From assembly GCF_030064125.1 (NCBI RefSeq), contig NZ_CP125957.1, forward strand, positions 4,954,501 through 5,018,500: 64,000 bases of DNA, in the 5' to 3' direction. The number at the start of each line of letters is the position of its first letter. The first letter of the stretch is position 1. The DNA is from Pseudomonas sp. G2-4 (GTDB lineage: Bacteria > Pseudomonadota > Gammaproteobacteria > Pseudomonadales > Pseudomonadaceae). The notes under the pieces were generated by a model. That model was not told the origin of the DNA. It was given only the letters and a program-made list of their open reading frames with translations, and ran no database searches. This document shows, piece by piece, positions 8,889 through 16,304 of this stretch. Both the position numbers and the translations under genes were made by a program.

Positions 8889-9230
8889 CTATCTGGGGTC
8901 TACGACATCCAGCGCCCGGTTTGCCAACATCTGCCCCAGTTCAATCAGCTGTTGCAGCCCCAAGGCGAAATGCCATCGAGAGCCTTCCAGTTCGAACGCC
9001 AAGTCATTGGCCATGACATTGGCAGAAGCCAGGGTCTCGCTGAGGTTGGCCAGCAGGCTCTCAGCATCAATGCCCTCCACGACAGTGAATAGCTGGTCGG
9101 GGGATGGCTTCTTGTCAGGCTGGGCGGGTTTTGGGTTCAGATAGGAATCGATGACACGTTCGGCGTTGGCGTCGGCCGCGATGTCCAGATGCAGCGGGGG
9201 AACGGGTGGGTCTGGTATGAGCTTGTCCAT
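8889..9230 (-). CDS. DUF6124 family protein (formerly DUF3077), unknown function
   Basis: A 113-residue protein starting MDKLIPDPPVPPLHLDIAAD, with a proline-rich N-terminus, then NAERVIDSYLNPKP and a helical C-terminal half (AESLLANLSETLASANVMAN, FALGLQQLIELGQML). The family is, from general knowledge, common and multicopy in Pseudomonas and has no known role. The start codon has AGGGG 7-11 bp upstream, and that Shine-Dalgarno lies in one copy of a repeat that also occurs inverted in the leader (see 9236-9435), so translation is probably controlled by RNA pairing. It stands alone, with its own terminator. Confidence 0.8.
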   Translation of the reverse strand: MDKLIPDPPVPPLHLDIAADANAERVIDSYLNPKPAQPDKKPSPDQLFTVVEGIDAESLLANLSETLASANVMANDLAFELEGSRWHFALGLQQLIELGQMLANRALDVVDPR

Positions 9231-9235
9231 GGAAT

Positions 9236-9435
9236 ACCCCTAACGTATGTGGGAGCCGCCACGTTCGCTGCTAAACGAATGGGTGGCAGCCATGCGCAGG
9301 TTAGCAGACCGGTACGTTAGGAAACCGGCGCACCCGAAGATGCCCTGCGCACAGCAGCCATAAAACCTCGAGCAATAAAATGCCCGCACTGAATGGCAGT
9401 TACCATGCGCCTAACGTGATTCCGAGCTGCTAAAC
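9236..9435 (-). promoter_or_regulatory. Leader with two sense/antisense/sense repeat sets (C4-like RNA switch)
   Basis: Read on the minus strand, the leader has B (TTAGCAG, 9433-9427), A (ACGTTAGG, 9417-9410), then a' (CCTAACGTA, 9321-9313), b' (CTGCTAA, 9307-9301), then B again (TTAGCAG, 9274-9268) and A again (TACGTTAGG, 9247-9239). The last A overlaps the AGGGG Shine-Dalgarno of the DUF6124-type gene. The middle a'b' block can therefore pair with either flanking AB block. This is the topology of the phage P4 C4 antisense RNA. A TTGACT at 9530-9525 could be a -35 box. The rest of 9436-9650 shows nothing else recognisable. Confidence 0.6.
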
Positions 9436-9650
9436 CCGACCGCTGGATTGGCAGCGGCGAACAAAGACTAGGCACCGGAATCGGCAGGCGCAAGGGGTTG
9501 GGATTTTCTAGGAAATGTCCTGCAAGTCAATGGGAAACGTCCCAATACAAGATATTTCGTTCTATCGAAACCGTCGGGTGCGTATCCTAACCAGTGCTGG
9601 ACAAGGTGGTGTTTCGCTCGTAAAAAAGAAAGAAAGGAAACATGAAAGCA

Positions 9651-9700
9651 AGGGGTACATCTTATTTAAGAACAGAGCAATTAAATAAATCCGTCCCTTT
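9651..9700. repeat. Palindromic cassette-boundary repeat, copy 1
   Basis: Left arm AGGGGTACATCTTATTTAA and right arm TTAAATAAATCCGTCCCTTT are imperfect inverted repeats around a short centre. The same GGGACAGATYTATTTAA-type palindrome recurs at 13686 and 14124, with a single arm at 15689. It closes the immunity gene array on its downstream side. Confidence 0.65.
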
Positions 9701-9718
9701 ACCTCAATCATGCTAGCT

Positions 9719-10339
9719 CTAGTTAGTTACAAAGAACCCACTCTCGGTGAGAGCACACCTTCCTCCAGCCCGCCAGAATCTAAAATAGGGTTCCAAATCA
9801 ATATCGAACTTAAACAACGGCCACCCAATATACCAAGCAAGATAATAATCCGCAGCCAATCCATAAAGCGCCTCAAACAGCGCATAAATTTTCTCAGTAT
9901 CAGAAACCCGGCTTCCTCTGGTCGCATCCCCGACCTCATCAAAAACCCAATAATGAGGAATATCTTGCTGAAGCCAGTGATCCATATCGTGACCATTAAC
10001 AAAAAGCACTCTGGCATCTTCACAAATACTGAGGATTTCGGAGTCACCGAGAACCCCACATACTCTTTCTTGCTCCTTGAGCCACTCCCGACCTAGCTGA
10101 ATTAACTCATCACTTCCAACTTTAAGTCTTGGCAAGAGATACAGAGACGTTTCCACATCTCCAGAGACAAGAACGCGCTCAATTCTATCAACCAACTCTT
10201 CCGAGGACGGAAAATAACTAAATACACGTTGAATCTCCTCGGAGCCACTGTGCGCTTTCAATAATCCCGAAAAGTGAGATTTATCGAAAACTGCCCTATC
10301 TTCACAGAAGGCACACCAGTCCGACAACAAAGAATTCAT
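9719..10339 (-). CDS. Hypothetical protein in immunity array
   Basis: 206 residues from the ATG at 10339 (MNSLLSDWCAFCEDRAVFDK); a TTG at 10387 would add 16 residues. The protein is soluble, acidic, with two parts: a helical N-terminal half (IQRVFSYFPSSEELVDRIER) and a C-terminal half rich in aromatic residues (YGLAADYYLAWYIGWPLFKF). I do not recognise the family. It lies last in a run of same-strand small genes downstream of cdiA, in AT-rich DNA, which suggests a displaced immunity protein. Its start follows the previous gene closely. Confidence 0.6.
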   Translation of the reverse strand: MNSLLSDWCAFCEDRAVFDKSHFSGLLKAHSGSEEIQRVFSYFPSSEELVDRIERVLVSGDVETSLYLLPRLKVGSDELIQLGREWLKEQERVCGVLGDSEILSICEDARVLFVNGHDMDHWLQQDIPHYWVFDEVGDATRGSRVSDTEKIYALFEALYGLAADYYLAWYIGWPLFKFDIDLEPYFRFWRAGGRCALTESGFFVTN

Positions 10340-10390
10340 GTTTAGTTCTCGCCAGTTTTTGGTGAAGGCGGCAATAAATCCTCGCAACCA

Positions 10391-10747
10391 TTACTCTTCG
10401 TCCCAGAATTCCCCTGGTGGTGCATATTCACCGTCCCTCAAGATAGCGCACCAACCAAAACTCCTATAAAACATCTCAAGATCAATTATTTCATAAACCC
10501 CATCCCCAATGTCCTTCAGAGTAATCAGGCCAGAGGCATGATGCGTATACTGACCACCCGCCCCTGCAACAGCTCTTAACTCCAATTCTTTCCGATCCCA
10601 TCCCAACACCACTCCAGACGATTCAGGAATAGTTTCCGCAAAAAAAATCTTAAACTCGCTGGCTATCTTGCATACACAGGGAATGCGCTTCTGCCGAAGC
10701 AACTCATCCGTAACCAAATTCTTGGGAAATTCAATTTTCAACTTCAT
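10391..10747 (-). CDS. Hypothetical protein in immunity array
   Basis: A 118-residue soluble protein starting MKLKIEFPKNLVTDELLRQK. The sequence alternates short strands and loops (IPESSGVVLGWDRKELELRA, GDGVYEIIDLEMFYRSFGWC) and ends in an acidic GEFWDEE. No family recognised. It ends about 50 bp before the next gene on the same strand, so the two may form a pair. The position suggests an immunity or accessory role only by context. Confidence 0.6.
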   Translation of the reverse strand: MKLKIEFPKNLVTDELLRQKRIPCVCKIASEFKIFFAETIPESSGVVLGWDRKELELRAVAGAGGQYTHHASGLITLKDIGDGVYEIIDLEMFYRSFGWCAILRDGEYAPPGEFWDEE

Positions 10748-10816
10748 TGCAAAGCACTCCGAGGCGCAACAAACTCACCTGTAGAATTTTTCTCAAAGAA
10801 GAAAACAGGAAAAGAC

Positions 10817-10887
10817 CACGTTTTCTCTTTAAAAAACTATACAGAAACGTGGGCTGTCCCCGGCTCCCCTCGCAAAAAGGAGACAGC
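10817..10887. repeat. Nested inverted repeats between immunity genes
   Basis: CCACGTTTT (10817-10825) is complementary to AAACGTGG (10845-10852), and directly after it GCTGTCCCC is followed by GGAGACAGC (10879-10887). The second pair contains the GTCCCC / GGGGAC-like ends seen in the cassette palindromes at 9651, 13686 and 14124, so it may be a divergent member. No gene is visible in 10748-10901. Confidence 0.4.
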
Positions 10888-10901
10888 TTTAACAATTAAC
10901 A

Positions 10902-11348
10902 TTAAGATTCTGACAAAACCGAAGATACGGATTTAAAAATATACATCCTATCATCAACAGCTGATGATGCCTCATATATCGCTTCGGTCGCTGTCATAAG
11001 CGAATTTTCTCCACCGGCCAAGGACAGCGCCGATACAACACGCGCCTGGCTAAACAACCGAAGGACTTTTACATCTAAGTTTTGCCCATCATCCAGGCTA
11101 TCTTGCAAGTCAAAATACTGTTCATCTAACTGCGCAACCAAAATATCTAGCCCAGAAGCCTGCTCAGCCGTGAGCTTATTACCAAGACATAGTTGCCTAA
11201 GGGATTCGGTAACAATAGGCACTTCTACCGGACAGGCCTGAAAAGCAAGCTCACAGGCTACTTTTACCGCACTTCGTCGCTGCTCTTCGCTGGAGATTTT
11301 TAGTTTTTCGACGAGGTTCTTCTCAACCATCTCTAAACGCATAATCAT
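10902..11348 (-). CDS. Hypothetical helical protein in immunity array
   Basis: 148 residues from ATG 11348; alternative in-frame starts lie at 11342 (MRLEMVEK) and slightly further in. The protein is almost entirely helical and acidic (VEKNLVEKLKISSEEQRRSA, DILVAQLDEQYFDLQDSLDD). No membrane segments or known motif. Such small acidic helical proteins are common among nuclease-toxin immunity proteins, but that is inference from composition and from its place in the array. Family not recognised. Confidence 0.6.
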   Translation of the reverse strand: MIMRLEMVEKNLVEKLKISSEEQRRSAVKVACELAFQACPVEVPIVTESLRQLCLGNKLTAEQASGLDILVAQLDEQYFDLQDSLDDGQNLDVKVLRLFSQARVVSALSLAGGENSLMTATEAIYEASSAVDDRMYIFKSVSSVLSES

Positions 11349-11467
11349 TGCTTAACCTTTGGCGGTAGAAAAGCCGAAAAGAAGCCGAAAAAGGACACCC
11401 TTTAGCCGAGCGAGTGAGCTTGCTCCCTCGCCACAAAGGATGATGTCAGGCTTCATCCCTCAAACAA

Positions 11468-12064
11468 TCAGCAAATAACTTCACCCTCACCATTCACCCC
11501 CTCCAATAGCATCCCTCTGAGACAAGCACGCTCCAGCCGAAGCTTCACATCCTCGCTAACGATCAATGTCCCCAAGTGTTTCTTGATACGAAAAATATGT
11601 TTTCCCTGGACCTTGGCAGGATCAATGACGAGATTCAGAAAAACGCTGTATTCGCCAGCTCGATCAGGTCGTACGGGATCATTGACCTCATATTTTTTGA
11701 AAGCCGACCGTGATTCGTCTACGCAATCCAATTGGGTCTCGACAATCATCACATAGTAACGATCATGAGCTTGCTCGCCTGCAACCGCCACAGGCTCGAG
11801 CACGACATTCATATACGGTTCATCAACGTCGGGAACGCCCAACAATGCATCCCTGGCTTTTTCACTCAAGACCGGCACAGAGGCATACCCAGCCAAGGAA
11901 AAATCCAGACTCACACCTTCCTCACGAACCTCAAGGGCGTAGGTACACGGTTCCATGTACTCAGAAGGGGGGTCGATGAAGAGCCAGTTGTTGCAGTGCT
12001 TTATATCTCCCAAATACCAGCGTTCAGGAAACTGCACATCTTCCCGCCACAAGTAATACTTCAT
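11468..12064 (-). CDS. Imm11-like immunity protein (DUF1629 type)
   Basis: A 198-residue soluble protein starting MKYYLWREDVQFPERWYLGD. The pattern, a beta-rich first half with an FSLAGYASVPVLSEKAR segment and a C-terminal NPDRAGEY/HIFRIKKHLGTLIVSED segment, resembles the imm11 family of polymorphic-toxin immunity proteins. The upstream gene at 12116 may be its partner: only 51 bp separate them. Partner toxin not present in recognisable form. Confidence 0.6.
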   Translation of the reverse strand: MKYYLWREDVQFPERWYLGDIKHCNNWLFIDPPSEYMEPCTYALEVREEGVSLDFSLAGYASVPVLSEKARDALLGVPDVDEPYMNVVLEPVAVAGEQAHDRYYVMIVETQLDCVDESRSAFKKYEVNDPVRPDRAGEYSVFLNLVIDPAKVQGKHIFRIKKHLGTLIVSEDVKLRLERACLRGMLLEGVNGEGEVIC

Positions 12065-12115
12065 GTCAGCTCACCGCGTGTCGTTGCTTCACTGAAAAAA
12101 GGGTCACGCCTACGT

Positions 12116-12985
12116 CTAAAACCCGAAGAAACGCTCGTAGACCGTCGCCACCCGGACCGCAAGCTGATCAGAAATGATGACCAGGTTTTCCTGCGCAGCC
12201 GTCTCTGTGGACAACAAAGGACTCGACACCGCTGGAGCTGTCAAACCTAGTTGCTGTCGGACCTGGAAAATCGCGTGGATCTCCAAAGGCAACAAATCGA
12301 AAGGCGCATATTTGAATTCAGGGTCCCAGACCCCACCAGTGTCTTCCGCGTGGGTGAGGTGATATTGACATAGCTCTTCCAGAGCATGAGCAAGCCCTTG
12401 CTCATCTGTCCATTCGTCTATCACGTTTTGATAAATCCCCAGATCCATCGACTTGATCTCTGGAAGCGTCTCTCCTTGCGAATAGACTGAATAAAGCCAG
12501 AGCATGAAAGGTTCGAATCGACGCTGTTCAAGATAGCTGGAATCCACGGCGCCATTGATAGTCAGCATTCCGGCCAGCACATCGGCTACGGACGCGGCCA
12601 GATCTCGACGATCAGCCACTATCAATCCGGCCAGCAAGCATCCTGCAATGCTCAATTGGTTAGTCAAATTGGGGACGGTTTTGATGCCTTGAAGAAAACT
12701 CGTTTTTGAGAAAGTCTTGGCGTTGAGCATCAACGCCCAATAACGGTACATCATCGAGCGCGAGACGTCTTCCCAACCAGAAGCCTCTCCATCACTGACC
12801 GCGACTTCGCCCCGAATACCGTAATATGTCGCCAGCACCCCCAACGAGTCAGTCACATTGTTCAATCCGCTTAATGAGTCGCTGGCAAGATCCTCATCAA
12901 TATAGCCAAGCTCTTGAGCCGTCAGGCCTACCGACTGGGAAAGCCAACGACGGTGCTGATCAAGCCGGACGTTGATTTCATCCAT
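12116..12985 (-). CDS. Hypothetical protein, immunity-like
   Basis: A 289-residue soluble, mostly helical protein starting MDEINVRLDQHRRWLSQSVG. It contains a hydrophobic helical core (LSIAGCLLAGLIVADRRDLA) and a C-terminal segment FDLLPLEIHAIFQV. No nuclease, peptidase or deaminase motif is visible, so it is more likely an immunity-type protein than a toxin; resemblance to the Imm49-type proteins is only loose. It is followed after 51 bp by the Imm11-like gene and preceded after 53 bp by the GAD/Tdi1-like gene, in one operon-like run. Confidence 0.6.
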   Translation of the reverse strand: MDEINVRLDQHRRWLSQSVGLTAQELGYIDEDLASDSLSGLNNVTDSLGVLATYYGIRGEVAVSDGEASGWEDVSRSMMYRYWALMLNAKTFSKTSFLQGIKTVPNLTNQLSIAGCLLAGLIVADRRDLAASVADVLAGMLTINGAVDSSYLEQRRFEPFMLWLYSVYSQGETLPEIKSMDLGIYQNVIDEWTDEQGLAHALEELCQYHLTHAEDTGGVWDPEFKYAPFDLLPLEIHAIFQVRQQLGLTAPAVSSPLLSTETAAQENLVIISDQLAVRVATVYERFFGF

Positions 12986-13038
12986 TCCGATACACTCCTT
13001 TTACACCAGTACGACGTCCTTCCGCTTACCGTGCTCAC

Positions 13039-13653
13039 TCAGGACCGCATCTGTCGAAGGATCGTTAAGTGAACCTCTAAATTGCACTTAACCAACTGAT
13101 CCAGCGAAGCCGTCCCTCCAAAAAACAATGCAGGCTCAAAGCCATAGATCTCACGCTCATCAAGCGCACCCAACTTCTCGAGCGCCCGTTCAAATAGAAA
13201 CTCACCTTGCCTATCCTCCAGATCATAACGTTCCTTATCAGACATAGCGAAAAATGCCTGAAGGGCTAGATCCGGATCTTTATTAGGTGTTTTCAGCTTA
13301 CTCATCAACGCGACGATAGATCCTGTCGGACACGAAACAACAATCTTCTGATTGTATTTCTCCCCCCAAGCGTAAAGTGTCCCAAACGCGCTTCTTGCAA
13401 TAACGTGGTAATTATCTATCTGTGGAAATTCAGTACCCGCGAGCCACATATCGAGCAGATATTTATACTCATCCGGGTTCACTGTCCAGAAAAGGCCATT
13501 GGCATATCCACACCAACCTTCCTCTTGCCAATAGTCAAGCAATACGTCAGGCAGCACCTCACGATATTTCGCAATTTGGGAGTCAGACACCTGTCGATGA
13601 GATGTGGCCTCCCCCATCACGCTGATGAAACACTGGAAATCTTCATCCCTCAA
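13039..13653 (-). CDS. GAD-like / DUF1851 (Tdi1-type) immunity protein
   Basis: A 204-residue protein. The N-terminal GAD-like part contains VLPDVLLDYWQEEGWCGYAN and LFWTVNPDEYKYLLDMWLAG; the C-terminal DUF1851 part includes GEKYNQKIVVSCP and a FFAMSDKERYDLED/LFERALEKLG segment. The second domain is that of Tdi1, the immunity protein of a type VI DNase effector in Agrobacterium. No matching toxin gene lies next to it, so it looks like an orphan immunity gene. A cassette palindrome begins 33 bp before its start codon on the upstream side. Confidence 0.75.
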   Translation of the reverse strand: MRDEDFQCFISVMGEATSHRQVSDSQIAKYREVLPDVLLDYWQEEGWCGYANGLFWTVNPDEYKYLLDMWLAGTEFPQIDNYHVIARSAFGTLYAWGEKYNQKIVVSCPTGSIVALMSKLKTPNKDPDLALQAFFAMSDKERYDLEDRQGEFLFERALEKLGALDEREIYGFEPALFFGGTASLDQLVKCNLEVHLTILRQMRS

Positions 13654-13685
13654 CTTGCCGGCGCTCCTCTGAGTAGTTCTGAAAA

Positions 13686-13735
13686 GAAAGGGACAGATCT
13701 ATCTAAGAGCAATTAGATAATACCTGCCCCCTTTC
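13686..13735. repeat. Palindromic cassette-boundary repeat, copy 2
   Basis: GAAAGGGACAGATCTATCTAA faces TTAGATAATACCTGCCCCCTTTC across a short centre, an imperfect palindrome of about 50 bp. It fills most of the gap between the Tdi1-like gene and the YezG-like gene and shares arms with the copies at 9651 and 14124. Confidence 0.7.
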
Positions 13736-13776
13736 CTATCAAAGCAATATCCTCGGTCCCTACCTCCACAAAAAAC

Positions 13777-14106
13777 CTAATCATCATAATTGTAGTCAAT
13801 ACTAATTTTCATCCTCTCTACATCCAACGTAACTGCACACGAGGACCAAGCCTTTCCATTTTGGCACAATCCATTTTCAACATAATAGCGCCGAAGCTCA
13901 ACCAACAACTCTGTCAAATCTCCCACAGCCCTGCTGTCTGGATCAAACCAGCTTGAGCGGTTTGTCTTATCGAAATAATCAAACTCATAACTTCCTCCAT
14001 CGCCCTCGGCAAAAAGTCTAGCTCTAACAACTATTTTCTGAGCCTCCGAGGGACCAGCATCCAATAAAAGCTGGCCAATTTTTTGATACAGCCCCTGCTC
14101 ACTCAT
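13777..14106 (-). CDS. YezG-like immunity protein (DUF600)
   Basis: A 109-residue protein with the family pattern MSEQGLYQKIGQLLLDAGPS, then RARLFAEGDGGSYEFDYFDK, WFDPDS and a C-terminal VERMKISIDYNYDD. YezG of Bacillus subtilis neutralises the YeeF nuclease toxin by direct binding; family members are common as orphan immunity genes. Length fits the family. Here no YeeF-like toxin is adjacent. It lies between two cassette palindromes (13686 and 14124). Confidence 0.8.
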   Translation of the reverse strand: MSEQGLYQKIGQLLLDAGPSEAQKIVVRARLFAEGDGGSYEFDYFDKTNRSSWFDPDSRAVGDLTELLVELRRYYVENGLCQNGKAWSSCAVTLDVERMKISIDYNYDD

Positions 14107-14123
14107 CAGTTTCCACCTTTACA

Positions 14124-14174
14124 GAAAAGGGAAAGATCTATTTAAAACCAGGAGTGATCAAATAAATCTGTTCC
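14124..14174. repeat. Palindromic cassette-boundary repeat, copy 3 (adjoins the IS)
   Basis: Left arm GAAAAGGGAAAGATCTATTTAA and right arm CAAATAAATCTGTTCC. The IS4-family element begins at the very end of the right arm; the 11 bp next to it (AAATCTGTTCC) reappear with two changes (AAATCCGTCCC) on the other side of the element. Confidence 0.7.
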
Positions 14175-15688
14175 GAATGGCACTTACTTAACATGTTTTG
14201 GGTGTCCATTTTTTCTGACATCTGCCCTTGCTGAACGACGCGGTTTGGTCAGCAAAGGGTAGGCTTGAGGTCTTCGTTTTATCGCTCGCGGCTCGATACG
14301 ACCAGGCCGATTCCCGACGCGCCTCTGAGCAATCAGCATCAATAAATTCGACAGGCTTACCTCGTCATCGGGGCTGCCATATTGTCGTAGCGCCAGCCAT
14401 AGTTGAAGGCTGTGTTTGAAGCTCAGTTCGCGAGGCAAGCAGTCCGCTAACAGAGCCGATTGCGCCATGAGCATTCGGATCAGATTGTGCGCCAACAGAT
14501 AGACCCATAACTCCTTGACTGCCATGCCTGGGGTTTTGCAGCTCAACTTTCCAAATCCTAGCGTAGCTTTGAGATTTCGCAGATCCAGTTCGACATGCCA
14601 TCGACCCTTGTACAGCGATTTGAGGGCTGTTTTGGGTGTCTGCTTTGGGCAATGCAACGTGGTTACCAAAGTCTTGCCACCCGCCTTCAACTCTCGCACG
14701 GTCAGTCTTTCAGGCGCCTGTTCGTAATCGGTTTGACTCATCCACGGCGGTCTTCTTACAGGCTTTTTCAATTCGATCAGGTGATCTTCCGAACCGAGAC
14801 TCTGACCTAGGCGAAAGTCCGTACTGCGCCGTCGAGCACCGTATTGTTCGAACACGCCATCGATACCTCTTCGTTGCAACTCGCACAGCAAGAAGTATGT
14901 AGCGTAGTAAGCGTCGCCCAATAAAATATCGCCTGTTTTCAGCGTGTCGAGCATTGATCTGAGCAGCGTTTGCTCATCGCCTCCCTTGCCTCGGAAACGC
15001 CCAAGGGCAGCATCTAAAACGGCGCCGCTGGAGAGGCAAACGATGCCCACCACGCGACACAACGGAAAACCAAGACCGACTTTTTGGCCGCGAGATTGCG
15101 GATAGGCGCCCTGATTGGCAGCAGTGTCGGGCATGCTGACCGTCGTACCGTCCACCAGGCGTACAGGCCGTCCCATCCAGCGCCACGACGAGGGTGCGTT
15201 ATCACTTATTGAAGCACCGGTGTGCCTGACCAGCGTGGAAACCATTTCCACAGGCAGGCGTTTTCTGGCTTTGCAGTAAGCGCCCGTGCGAGTGCTGTTG
15301 GGCCTCATGCCGCCACATGATCGTTTAATCGACAAGTCGTTGACGGCGTTCTGGCAGGAACGGTCGGCGCTCATTGCCTGAGCAAGAAACATAGACAACG
15401 TTTCAGTCGGCGGAAACAGGCGTTCCCGATGTTCTGGCAGTGCAGACTCGACGCGTTGCAAGAGCTCGGGAGACGTGAGGAGATTAAAAAACGCATAGGC
15501 ATCACAGTCCGAAGCGTGTCGATGAAAACGTTGCAGTTGATGCTGAAGAATTTCACGTCTACGATCCATTTGGGGCTGTGTCCTTGGTTTGTCGGGGTGT
15601 GTTCGCAACTATCACCGTAGACCAAGACCAGCCCTTCTTCATTTTTTGCTTTCAGCTCAAGTGGTTAGCGGTTAAGTAAGTGCCATTC
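14175..15688 (-). mobile_element. IS4-family insertion sequence
   Basis: A 1514-bp element bounded by perfect 18-bp terminal inverted repeats GAATGGCACTTACTTAAC (14175-14192) and its complement (15671-15688). Flanking 11-mers AAATCTGTTCC (14164-14174) and AAATCCGTCCC (15689-15699) are an imperfect target duplication of the size expected for IS4, but they are also arms of the local palindromic repeat, so the match may predate the insertion. It carries one transposase gene. It interrupts the junction between an orphan CDI toxin fragment and the immunity array. Confidence 0.88.
14184..15569 (-). CDS. IS4-family DDE transposase
   Basis: 461 residues from the ATG at 15569 (MDRRREILQHQLQRF); a TTG at 15608 would add 13. 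The DDE catalytic core is complete: first D in RLVDGTTVSMPDT, second D in ILLGDAYYATYF, and E within the IS4 hallmark Y(2)R(3)E(6)K, here YKGRWHVELDLRNLK. The frame is uninterrupted and both ends of the element are intact, so it may still be active. The stop codon lies inside the left terminal inverted repeat. Confidence 0.92.
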   Translation of the reverse strand: MDRRREILQHQLQRFHRHASDCDAYAFFNLLTSPELLQRVESALPEHRERLFPPTETLSMFLAQAMSADRSCQNAVNDLSIKRSCGGMRPNSTRTGAYCKARKRLPVEMVSTLVRHTGASISDNAPSSWRWMGRPVRLVDGTTVSMPDTAANQGAYPQSRGQKVGLGFPLCRVVGIVCLSSGAVLDAALGRFRGKGGDEQTLLRSMLDTLKTGDILLGDAYYATYFLLCELQRRGIDGVFEQYGARRRSTDFRLGQSLGSEDHLIELKKPVRRPPWMSQTDYEQAPERLTVRELKAGGKTLVTTLHCPKQTPKTALKSLYKGRWHVELDLRNLKATLGFGKLSCKTPGMAVKELWVYLLAHNLIRMLMAQSALLADCLPRELSFKHSLQLWLALRQYGSPDDEVSLSNLLMLIAQRRVGNRPGRIEPRAIKRRPQAYPLLTKPRRSARADVRKNGHPKHVK

Positions 15689-15942
15689 AAATCCGTCCCC
15701 TTTTCCCTCCCATGTTGGATCTCTTCCATCGGCACTCCCCATTTTTTGAAGTCAGGAGTTCGACACACCATACACCACTCATGCAATCCTCCTGGTTGCC
15801 TTATCCTTGCTTCTATCGCGTCACGGGCTGCCTTGTTTTGCCACAAAACGTCCAACTCTGCCGAAGATAATCCATCGAACCAACGATTGAATTCCCCTCC
15901 TCGGACGCTCGGAACCTTGCCATCAGGCAGTAACTGCTCCAA
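15652..15942 (-). pseudogene. Orphan CDI/polymorphic toxin C-terminal fragment, truncated by repeat and IS
   Basis: The open frame (from a TTG at 15942; open back to 15990) reads GGEFNRWFDGLSSAELDVLW, then IRQPGGLHEWCMVCRTPDFK and WGVPMEEIQ, a pattern found in C-terminal toxin regions of Pseudomonas CDI/hemagglutinin-type proteins. After MEEIQ the frame runs into the cassette-repeat arm (GREKGTDLN) and then the IS end (GTYLT), so the rest of the toxin is lost. There is no VENN-type junction upstream. It looks like a displaced, dead cdiA-CT module directly downstream of cdiI. Confidence 0.7.
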
Positions 15943-15980
15943 AGCACGAACGGGCTTATCTACTGTTGCTTTTGCTCCAA

Positions 15981-16301
15981 CTAATTCGCCCTAAACGGAT
16001 CAAACAAAACATTTTTTCTTAAAGACTTCGCTTTAAGTATAAATTTCACCATTAATTTTACCAGCTCAAAAATTGGCGGATTTAAGCTGGCGGCAGCTAA
16101 CAACTCACCCACAAGTGAGTCAATCTGCGAATCAGAAAACATGTCGTAGTCATCAAAGCTTAAGTTAGAAAGAATTGGAAACTGCTCGACATCCAGCTTA
16201 AAGAAAAAATTTGCTACATCTAAAGGAATTCCAACCTTATCAAGACACCCATCCTGCCCAACGGATGCTAAATCTTTATCCCACATAACTAAGTAATACA
16301 T
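15981..16301 (-). CDS. cdiI: Putative CDI immunity protein CdiI
   Basis: A 106-residue protein starting MYYLVMWDKDLASVGQDGCL, beginning 3 bp after the cdiA stop codon on the same strand, the position of cognate immunity genes. It is acidic in the middle (LSFDDYDMFSDSQIDSLVGE) with a basic helical C-terminus (LVKLMVKFILKAKSLRKNVL). I do not recognise the family; the immunity role is inferred from position and size. It should bind and block the toxin domain at the CdiA C-terminus in sibling cells. Confidence 0.75.
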   Translation of the reverse strand: MYYLVMWDKDLASVGQDGCLDKVGIPLDVANFFFKLDVEQFPILSNLSFDDYDMFSDSQIDSLVGELLAAASLNPPIFELVKLMVKFILKAKSLRKNVLFDPFRAN

Positions 16302-16304
16302 GCT

